Of a DNA stretch of 38,469 bases, positions 33,066 to 38,469 are shown in pieces. Numbering within the stretch: the stretch's first letter is position 1; every line of letters starts with the position of its first letter. This stretch comes from DATEZO01 sp035255485 (lineage in GTDB: Bacteria; Pseudomonadota; Gammaproteobacteria; Burkholderiales; Burkholderiaceae_D): positions 1 to 38,469 of the forward strand of contig DATEZO010000103.1 of NCBI GenBank assembly GCA_035255485.1. The letters are read 5' to 3'. The notes below the pieces were generated by a model, which saw only the letters and a program-made list of their open reading frames with translations, searched no databases and was not told the origin of the DNA. The position numbers and the translations under genes were made by a program.

Positions 33066-33215
33066 AAGGTGGTGCCGAATTGAAGTTAAACGGTCATTTT
33101 AGCAGTGCAGCGAGATTTATCGATGCGGAATAGCTGTCAAAGACATGTGCTGCCGTTTTAAAAAACCCTACCGGTTGCAGGCATTTCATCGGTCTGTTCC
33201 CAATTTGGTTTAGAC

Positions 33216-33227
33216 TTGTTATAACAA
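33216..33227. promoter_or_regulatory. 12-bp palindrome in the metG-apbC intergenic region
   Basis: TTGTTATAACAA is a perfect palindrome 19 bases before the apbC ATG. It contains a TATAAC -10-like hexamer, so a protein bound here would block the apbC promoter. No regulator can be named from the sequence. The rest of 33066-33246 shows nothing else clear. Confidence 0.35.
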
Positions 33228-33246
33228 ATTTCGGGAGAAGCAAGTA

Positions 33247-34335
33247 ATGAGCATTACAACCGACGCCGTTAAAGCGGCACTGTCCCAAGTCATTGATCCG
33301 AATACTGGTAAGGATCTGGTTTCGAGTAAATCGGCACGCAACATTCAGATAAACGGCACTGATATTCGCCTCGATGTAGAGCTCGGTTATCCGGCGAAGA
33401 GCCAGATTGAGTTGATCCGCAGTCTGGTTGCGGCTGCCATCCGTGGCGTGCCGGGGATCGGCAATGTTGATGTGAATGTATATTCAAAGATCGTCTCGCA
33501 TGCAGTACAGCGCGGCGTCAAGTTATTGCCTTCTGTTAAAAACATCATTGCCGTGGCATCTGGCAAAGGCGGAGTGGGAAAATCGACCACTGCAGTCAAT
33601 TTGGCGCTGGCGCTGGCTGCCGAGGGTGCGCAAGTCGGTATTCTGGACGCGGATATTTACGGTCCGTCTCAGCCCATGATGATGGGGATCTCGGGAAAGC
33701 CGGAATCGCTCGATGGAAAAACCATGGAGCCGCTGGAAAATCACGGTGTGCAGGTGTCAAGCATCGGCTTCATGATTGATCCGGACCAGCCGATGGTCTG
33801 GCGCGGACCAATGGTTACGCAGGCGCTTCAGCAGCTTCTGGAACAAACCAACTGGCACGAGCTCGATTATCTGATTATCGACATGCCGCCCGGCACGGGC
33901 GACATTCAACTGACGTTGTCGCAAAAAGTACCGGTTACCGGTGCGGTGATCGTCACCACGCCGCAAGATATTGCATTACTGGATGCTCGCAAGGGTTTGA
34001 AGATGTTTGAGAAGGTCGACATTCCAATCCTTGGCATTGTGGAAAACATGAGCACGCACATTTGTTCAAATTGCGGTCATGCGGAAGCCATCTTCGGTAC
34101 GGGCGGCGGCGAGAAAATGTGCGCCGATTACGATGTTGAATTTTTAGGTGCGTTGCCGCTGACCATGTCGATTCGCGAGCAGACCGATTCTGGGACACCA
34201 ACCGTGGTGGCGGAGCCCGACGGCCAGGTTGCGATGATTTACAAAGCTATTGCTCGCAAGGTGGCGATCAAGGTAGCCGAAAAAGCAAAGGATATGAGTA
34301 GCAAGTTTCCGAATATCGTGATCAAGAACGACTGA
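33247..34335 (+). CDS. apbC: Mrp/ApbC family Fe-S cluster carrier ATPase
   Basis: 362 residues. An N-terminal FSCA (formerly DUF59) domain covers about 1-85. The Mrp/NBP35 P-loop domain has the deviant Walker A GKGGVGKST (106-114), DADIYGPSQPMMMG, DMPPGTGD, and the CSNCG pair (about 276-279) that holds the bridging [4Fe-4S] cluster in the dimer. It transfers Fe-S clusters to target enzymes; the window contains cluster users such as CysI and CysH. GGGAGAAG lies before the ATG. Confidence 0.94.
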   Translation: MSITTDAVKAALSQVIDPNTGKDLVSSKSARNIQINGTDIRLDVELGYPAKSQIELIRSLVAAAIRGVPGIGNVDVNVYSKIVSHAVQRGVKLLPSVKNIIAVASGKGGVGKSTTAVNLALALAAEGAQVGILDADIYGPSQPMMMGISGKPESLDGKTMEPLENHGVQVSSIGFMIDPDQPMVWRGPMVTQALQQLLEQTNWHELDYLIIDMPPGTGDIQLTLSQKVPVTGAVIVTTPQDIALLDARKGLKMFEKVDIPILGIVENMSTHICSNCGHAEAIFGTGGGEKMCADYDVEFLGALPLTMSIREQTDSGTPTVVAEPDGQVAMIYKAIARKVAIKVAEKAKDMSSKFPNIVIKND

Positions 34336-34364
34336 CGATTGATCATCCTCTGCCACCACCCTGG

Positions 34365-34394
34365 TTTCCAACTAGTATGGCAACGCGGTAAAAT
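34365..34394 (+). promoter_or_regulatory. Possible gltX promoter
   Basis: TAAAAT (34389-34394) is a good -10 box. TTTCCA (34365-34370), 18 bases upstream, is a weak -35. Transcription would start near 34401, just before the hairpin at 34411. It is the only promoter-like element between apbC and gltX. Confidence 0.35.
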
Positions 34395-34410
34395 GGTTTT
34401 TTTTCCTGAT

Positions 34411-34438
34411 ACGGCTTTGGTGATTCAAAGCCGTTTTT
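34411..34438 (+). terminator. Intrinsic terminator or attenuator hairpin directly upstream of gltX
   Basis: ACGGCTTT (34411-34418) pairs perfectly with AAAGCCGT (34427-34434) across an eight-base loop, and the right arm runs into TTTTT (34434-34438). As a terminator it would end apbC transcripts. It ends only seven bases before the gltX ATG, so a gltX mRNA starting at the upstream promoter would contain it in the leader. Confidence 0.7.
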
Positions 34439-34445
34439 ATTTGCC

Positions 34446-35840
34446 ATGACAGTTCGTACCCGTTTCGCTCCCAGCCCGACCGGCTATCTCCATTTGGGCG
34501 GTGCACGCACCGCGCTTTTTTCCTGGGCATATGCGCGCCATTTCGGTGGCACCTTCGTGTTGCGCATTGAAGATACTGACCTTGAACGCTCTACGCCGGA
34601 GGCGGTGCAGGCGATCATCGATGGCATGAAATGGCTTGGACTGGAACACGACGAAGGTCCGTTCTACCAGATGCAACGCATGGATCGTTATCGCGAAGTG
34701 CTGGCGCAGATGCTGCGTGACGGTGCGGCCTATCATTGCTATTCCTCGCCGGAGGAAGTCGAAGCGATGCGCGAACGCCAGCGCGCTGCAGGAGAAAAGC
34801 CACGCTACGACGGCACTTGGCGCCCGGAATCTGACAAGATCTTGCCACCGATGCCAGAAGGACGCAAGCCGGTGATACGTTTCCGCAATCCGCTGGACGG
34901 CGATGTGACTTGGAACGATGTGGTCAAAGGCACGATTACGATCTCTAACCGCGAACTGGATGATCTCGTAATCGCGCGTCCGGATGGCACGCCGACCTAT
35001 AATTTTTGCGTGGCGATCGATGACTGGGACATGAAGATCACCCATGTAATTCGCGGCGACGATCATGTCAACAACACCCCGCGCCAGATCAACATTCTGC
35101 AGGCCCTGGGTGCACCGCTGCCGCAGTACGGGCATGTGCCAATGATTCTTGGTGCCGATGGCGAAAAACTGTCGAAACGTCATGGCGCGGTCAGCGTGAT
35201 GGATTATCCGGCACAGGGTTATCTACCGGAAGCGATGCTGAATTATCTGGCGCGTCTCGGGTGGAGCCACGGTGATGACGAGATATTTTCAATGGAACAA
35301 TTCTGTACATGGTTCAACGTTGATCATCTGTCGAAGTCGCCGGCGCAGTTCAATCCGGAAAAGCTTGCATGGTTGAACAATCATTACATCAAGCAAGCTG
35401 ACGATGGACGCCTCGAAATGCTGGTGCGTCCTTTGCTCGAAAGGGATGGTGCACAATTTGATGGTGCACCGAACGTGCAGACAGTAATCGCATTGATGAA
35501 AGAACGTGTGAATACCATCAATGAATTGGCTGATGCAGCAATGCTGTTCTACCGTGAGCCGGCACCTGATGGTGCGTTACTTGCGCAACATCTGACTGAA
35601 ACAGTCAAGCTGGCACTGGTGGAATATGCAGCGCGCTGCAAGAGCATTGAATGGAATAGAGCGGCATTGTCCGCATTGCTGAAAGAAATACTTACCACCC
35701 ACAAGCTGAAGATGCCGCAACTGGCGATGCCCCTGCGATTGATATTGACAGGACAATTGCAAACACCGTCGATTGATGCAGTGGTGGAAATGTTCGGGCG
35801 CGATATTGTTCTTATGCGTCTGGCAAAGCATCTCGCTTAA
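34446..35840 (+). CDS. gltX: Glutamyl-tRNA synthetase
   Basis: A 464-residue class I synthetase charging tRNA-Glu. It begins MTVRTRFAPSPTGYLHLGGA with the HIGH variant HLGG (16-19), has the tRNA- and glutamate-binding GDDHVNNTPRQI block and the KMSKS variant EKLSKRHG (near 240), and a C-terminal anticodon-binding domain. The opening residues fix the ATG at 34446. No ribosome binding site is visible: the preceding bases are the T-run of a hairpin. A tRNA-Glu gene lies 180 bases downstream. Both GlnRS and Gat genes are outside the window, so discrimination between tRNA-Glu and tRNA-Gln cannot be judged. Confidence 0.97.
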   Translation: MTVRTRFAPSPTGYLHLGGARTALFSWAYARHFGGTFVLRIEDTDLERSTPEAVQAIIDGMKWLGLEHDEGPFYQMQRMDRYREVLAQMLRDGAAYHCYSSPEEVEAMRERQRAAGEKPRYDGTWRPESDKILPPMPEGRKPVIRFRNPLDGDVTWNDVVKGTITISNRELDDLVIARPDGTPTYNFCVAIDDWDMKITHVIRGDDHVNNTPRQINILQALGAPLPQYGHVPMILGADGEKLSKRHGAVSVMDYPAQGYLPEAMLNYLARLGWSHGDDEIFSMEQFCTWFNVDHLSKSPAQFNPEKLAWLNNHYIKQADDGRLEMLVRPLLERDGAQFDGAPNVQTVIALMKERVNTINELADAAMLFYREPAPDGALLAQHLTETVKLALVEYAARCKSIEWNRAALSALLKEILTTHKLKMPQLAMPLRLILTGQLQTPSIDAVVEMFGRDIVLMRLAKHLA

Positions 35841-35854
35841 TTTTCAAAATGCGA

Positions 35855-35884
35855 TTTACACAGAAGCAAAATCCTTGCTATAAT
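35855..35884 (+). promoter_or_regulatory. Promoter of the tRNA-Ala/tRNA-Glu operon
   Basis: TTTACA (35855-35860) and TATAAT (35879-35884) form a near-consensus sigma-70 promoter with an 18-base spacer. Transcription would start near 35891, eight bases before the mature tRNA-Ala 5' end. Confidence 0.8.
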
Positions 35885-35898
35885 TTCGTTTCTTTGCA

Positions 35899-35974
<76 letters not shown>

Positions 35975-36019
35975 GTGAAGTAGGAAGCAAGAGAGGCAAG
36001 AGCAATACCGACAGATTTT

Positions 36020-36095
36020 GTCCCCATCGTCTAGAGGCCTAGGACATCACCCTTTCACGGTGAGTACAGGGGTTCGAATCCCCTTGGGGACGCCA
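36020..36095 (+). tRNA. tRNA-Glu, anticodon TTC
   Basis: A 76-base tRNA. The acceptor stem GTCCCCA pairs with TGGGGAC, the anticodon loop CTTTCAC gives TTC, the T arm is AGGGGTTCGAATCCCCT, the discriminator G is followed by an encoded CCA. It lies 45 bases after tRNA-Ala and 180 bases after gltX, whose product charges it; the same promoter probably serves both tRNAs. Confidence 0.97.
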
Positions 36096-36134
36096 GCTTG
36101 AATCTGTATCGATTGATACGGAAAAATAGTAATC

Positions 36135-36168
36135 AACAAGGGCCGCATATGCGGCCCTTGTTGTTTCT
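36135..36168 (+). terminator. Rho-independent terminator of the tRNA operon
   Basis: AACAAGGGCCGC (36135-36146) pairs perfectly over 12 bases with GCGGCCCTTGTT (36151-36162) across the loop ATAT, followed by GTTTCTT. The stem is strong and directly follows tRNA-Glu. Confidence 0.8.
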
Positions 36169-36318
36169 TGATAAAAACTTTCCACTCCCTTTCTTCTTCT
36201 TGATCTGACAAAGTTGGTTTCGACGCACTTTTGTCTTCGCAGCGACTCTTATTCCATGCGCGCCTCCCATACAAAAATCTGGCGCAGTTGATGGCAAATC
36301 CGTTTCGGGGTTTTTTAC

Positions 36319-36330
36319 GTATCGCGATAC
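36319..36330. promoter_or_regulatory. 12-bp palindrome upstream of a hypothetical gene
   Basis: GTATCGCGATAC is a perfect palindrome 30 bases before the ATG of the 128-residue protein, after a run of six T. It could be an operator. Nothing else in 36169-36360 is recognisable; that stretch is rich in pyrimidine runs (CTTTCTTCTTCTTG near 36190). Confidence 0.35.
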
Positions 36331-36360
36331 CTGCATTTTCTGTCGAAAGGCCTATTAATC

Positions 36361-36747
36361 ATGCTTAAACCCAAGTTGAATCCCGACGGTACTGTTGAGT
36401 TATGCATGGGGAACGAATCCATGACATTTACATCGGCAGAACTGGACGAACAGATTGAACGACTAGGGCGTATCCGTGCCCAAATGACGGGAAAAGTGCC
36501 CGAGGAGCCACCATTAGTAGAAAGCGTGGTGTTTCACCCGCAATACCGGATTCGTACTGACAATATGACAAAAGCATCGCTGCTGCGGCTGCGTCATGGC
36601 GGATTTGGCTGGCTTAATTTCGAGTTGCCGCCTCAGGATGCACTGAACATGAAAAGAATCTGGACCGATGTTGTCGACAAGCTGGGACTGGACCCTTTAT
36701 CCGGGCCATATATAGGACCGGAGAGGCGTTCATCGAAGCCACATTAG
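36361..36747 (+). CDS. Hypothetical protein, 128 residues
   Basis: A soluble protein without signal or membrane segments. It begins MLKPKLNPDGTVELCMGNES, contains an acidic helix (TSAELDEQIERLGRIRAQMT, 24-43), and then VFHPQYRIRTDNMTKASLLR and a compact hydrophobic domain ending in IGPERRSSKPH. I do not recognise a family. The overall layout (short beta start, helix, then a domain with LRHGGFGWLNFELPPQDA) suggests a small regulatory or adaptor protein, but that is only an impression. GAAAGG lies 12 bases before the ATG, weak. Codon use looks normal for this genome. Confidence 0.65.
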   Translation: MLKPKLNPDGTVELCMGNESMTFTSAELDEQIERLGRIRAQMTGKVPEEPPLVESVVFHPQYRIRTDNMTKASLLRLRHGGFGWLNFELPPQDALNMKRIWTDVVDKLGLDPLSGPYIGPERRSSKPH

Positions 36748-36926
36748 GGAATTTGCGCAAGGGGCCAGTGCGGTCAGGGACAATCTGTAGAAGTCAGCCT
36801 CCGGTCGATATAGGCAAAAGGTTCCAAGACAGAAATGCCTCGACTTCTGGCGGAGTGACTTTACCGGATTACTCAAGCCCCTGTACTATCCGGGTTAATC
36901 CAGCTGTTTCATGATCCGCCCCTTTC
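36748..36926. other. Spacer before the earP remnant
   Basis: About 180 bases with no gene. AGAAGTC (near 36789) and GACTTCT (near 36842) form a distant inverted repeat around an AT-poor core. No terminator with a T-run was found after the hypothetical gene. Confidence 0.35.
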
Positions 36927-37144
36927 ATGATTTTTCCGAACGATCTCCATTTATTTTGCCGCCTTGTCGATGATTTCGGCATGTGCTGGCGATTGGTGCG
37001 CCAGCACATGCAAGGATACGGCCGTGCCGGGAGGCTTGGGATGGATAGTCTGGCGAATATTCGCCGGCCTGCCCCGCCGTCGAAGCTGGGCTCGCGCTGC
37101 AGCAGGTATGGGGCGTCACGGTCATTGCACACCTCGAATTGAAT
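36927..37144 (+). pseudogene. Decayed second copy of the earP 5' end
   Basis: The first frame from ATG 36927 reads MIFPNDLHLFCRLVDDFGMC, then WRLVRQHMQGYGRAGRLGMD and SLANIRR. After a frame change near 37062-37070 it continues CPAVEAGLALQQVWGVTVIA. Aligned with the intact EarP that follows (IFCKIVDNYGDIGICWRLAR, LWVDNLQSFQRICPS, VQQLAGVTVRHW), the pieces match in order over about the first 70 residues. Three codons are lost at GDIGI, removing one conserved Asp. The copy ends where intact earP begins. Divergence from the neighbour is large, so it is not a recent tandem duplication. Confidence 0.7.
36979..37011. repeat. 13-bp perfect inverted repeat inside the earP remnant
   Basis: GCATGTGCTGGCG (36979-36991) and CGCCAGCACATGC (36999-37011) are perfectly complementary with a seven-base spacer. 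The hairpin would form in RNA upstream of earP. There is no T-run after it. Confidence 0.75.
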
Positions 37145-37152
37145 CATCCGAA

Positions 37153-38349
37153 ATGTCTCTCAATAAGAACCAGGCAACGTCCTTGGCCATATTCTGCAAA
37201 ATCGTCGATAACTATGGCGACATCGGTATCTGCTGGCGCTTGGCAAGGCAACTGCAACAAGAGCATGGCATCGCCGTCACCTTGTGGGTAGACAATTTGC
37301 AGAGCTTTCAGCGGATTTGCCCGAGCCTTGTGATCAACGCTGAAGTGCAACAGCTTGCCGGTGTGACGGTACGCCACTGGCGCAATCAGGAAGGCGTATT
37401 TTCGGCGGACGATGTCGCCGATATCGTCATTGAGTTTTTCGCTTGTGATATCCCGCCGGGCTACATTGCCGCAATGGCAGAGTGCAATCCGCGCCCGGTG
37501 TGGCTCAATCTGGAAGGCTTGAGCGCTGAAGAATGGGTTGAAGGTTGCCATACCTTACCCTCGCCTCACCCACGCTTGCCGTTGATGAAATATTTTTTCT
37601 TCCCTGGCTTCACAAGCAAAACTGGCGGCTTGCTGCATGAATCTTCATTGGAAGAACAACGTCAGCAATTTCAATCAGAGCAAGCGGCCGTGTCGGCTTT
37701 TCTTGCGCAGTTTGGCGTAACACCGACAGAAATGGCATCGTTAAAGGTGTCCTTGTTTTGTTATCCGCACGCACCAGTTTCGGCACTGTTGGATGCATGG
37801 CAAAGTAGTGATGCCGCCATCACTTGCCTGGTGCCGGAAGGGGTCGCGGTCGAGGCGATCCAGGCATTTTTTGGGGAAGAGGCAAAGCCGGGGACGGCAC
37901 GAACTCGCGGTGCACTCACCGTGCGCGTCTTGCCCTTTGTTGCTCAACCGGATTACGACAGGCTATTATGGGCGTGTGACCTCAATTTTGTGCGTGGAGA
38001 GGATTCCTTTGTCCGTGCACAGTGGGCAGGCAAGCCATTCATCTGGCATATCTATCCCCAAGACAAAAATTTGCATCACGTGAAATTACGCGCGTTCTTG
38101 CAACGTTATGCAGCCGGCATTGAAAGTTTGATGGTCTTCTTCTTGCATTGGAATGGCGCAAGGACTGCGGATATGGAAGCGCAAGCCAACTGGTCTGTAC
38201 TATGGCCGTCATTTCAGGCTGACATGCCAAAAATTGCAGGCAGGTCTGTCGATTGGCAGCATCAAATGCAGGTAAACGGAGATCTCGCATTCAATTTGGT
38301 GAAATTTGCCGATTCGCTTCTGTCAGTAACGGGAGAAAAAAAGGTATAA
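37153..38349 (+). CDS. earP: EF-P arginine rhamnosyltransferase EarP
   Basis: A 398-residue GT-B glycosyltransferase (GT104) that adds rhamnose from dTDP-rhamnose to the conserved Arg32 of elongation factor P, needed to relieve ribosome stalling at polyproline. The N-terminal IFCKIVDNYGDIGICWRLAR carries the two conserved aspartates. The C-terminal RGEDSFVRAQWAGKPFIWHI (about 277-296) is the nucleotide-sugar site with the catalytic Glu. The start at 37153 follows from the family N-terminus; the frame is open 63 codons further upstream but that is the remnant read in another frame. No ribosome binding site is obvious, which may result from the rearrangement upstream. Its target efp begins 109 bases downstream. 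Confidence 0.94.
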   Translation: MSLNKNQATSLAIFCKIVDNYGDIGICWRLARQLQQEHGIAVTLWVDNLQSFQRICPSLVINAEVQQLAGVTVRHWRNQEGVFSADDVADIVIEFFACDIPPGYIAAMAECNPRPVWLNLEGLSAEEWVEGCHTLPSPHPRLPLMKYFFFPGFTSKTGGLLHESSLEEQRQQFQSEQAAVSAFLAQFGVTPTEMASLKVSLFCYPHAPVSALLDAWQSSDAAITCLVPEGVAVEAIQAFFGEEAKPGTARTRGALTVRVLPFVAQPDYDRLLWACDLNFVRGEDSFVRAQWAGKPFIWHIYPQDKNLHHVKLRAFLQRYAAGIESLMVFFLHWNGARTADMEAQANWSVLWPSFQADMPKIAGRSVDWQHQMQVNGDLAFNLVKFADSLLSVTGEKKV

Positions 38350-38458
38350 TGCGCGGTTAATTTTTAACGCTTTTCCGATCAAACGTGAGCTTGCTGCGCC
38401 GTTGGCCATGGAGGCGACAGATGATTTTCATGCAACCTATTTTTTACGTACATTTACT

Positions 38459-38469
38459 ATGAAACCTGC
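38459..38469 (+). CDS. efp: Start of elongation factor P gene, cut by the window end
   Basis: Only ATGAAACCTGC is present, giving Met-Lys-Pro and a partial codon. The assignment rests on position: in EarP-type betaproteobacteria efp follows earP directly. The 109-base gap contains a small A/T-rich hairpin (near 38353-38371, followed by TTTT) that could weakly terminate earP transcripts, and ATGGAGG at 38408, but no Shine-Dalgarno next to this ATG. Confidence 0.55.

Noticed and set aside
36964..37152. Upstream extension of the earP frame by 63 residues
   Set aside because: The stretch is the earP remnant read in a third frame; family members start at the position of 37153.

Overview
The window looks like chromosomal DNA of a betaproteobacterium (Burkholderiales), most likely Oxalobacteraceae, close to Herminiimonas, Collimonas or Herbaspirillum. 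That is an inference from gene content: the earP-efp pair, DUF3460 next to scpA, a DUF3422 protein, a CysI/DUF934/CysH/CysD/CysN sulfate block under a CysB-type regulator, and gltX followed by tRNA-Ala and tRNA-Glu. No phage, complete insertion sequence, CRISPR array or plasmid function was seen. Most of the window is ordinary core genome.

Layout. (1) 1-1190: a possible gene edge and xth. (2) About 1.2-6.9 kb: an accessory patch, visibly GC-richer than the rest, with a disulfide-type flavin oxidoreductase, 3-hydroxybutyrate dehydrogenase, a patatin-like phospholipase and a DUF427 protein. Broken or truncated genes lie among them, including a frameshifted DUF3179 pseudogene, a clipped SHOCT-like membrane protein and a 46-residue stub of a membrane protein. 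(3) 6.9-7.76 kb: nearly empty. (4) 7.76-13.5 kb: DUF3422, pepA, and the divergent lptF-lptG-cbiX run. (5) 13.5-21.3 kb: an uninterrupted minus-strand sulfate assimilation run tauE-cysI-DUF934-cysH-cysD-cysN-cobA, with cysB divergent at its head. Sulfate is activated by CysDN, APS is reduced by CysH and sulfite by CysI. CobA and the convergent CbiX serve synthesis of the siroheme that CysI needs. (6) 21.4-23.3 kb: a methyltransferase and a Liv-type periplasmic binding protein. (7) 23.6-26.2 kb: a detached cheZ-cheA pair. (8) 26.6-33.1 kb: minus-strand housekeeping genes (thioesterase, btuF-like, panC, scpA, DUF3460, GNAT, metG). (9) 33.2-36.2 kb: apbC, gltX, tRNA-Ala(GGC), tRNA-Glu(TTC) and a strong terminator. 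(10) 36.4-38.5 kb: a hypothetical protein, a decayed second copy of the earP 5' end, intact earP, and the first codons of efp.

I found no convincing new multi-gene system. The observations most worth checking are the earP remnant with a 13-bp perfect inverted repeat directly upstream of functional earP, the terminator-like hairpin placed 7-11 bases before the gltX start codon, the perfect inverted repeat over the cysB promoter, and the deletion scar of broken genes around 4.2-5.1 kb.
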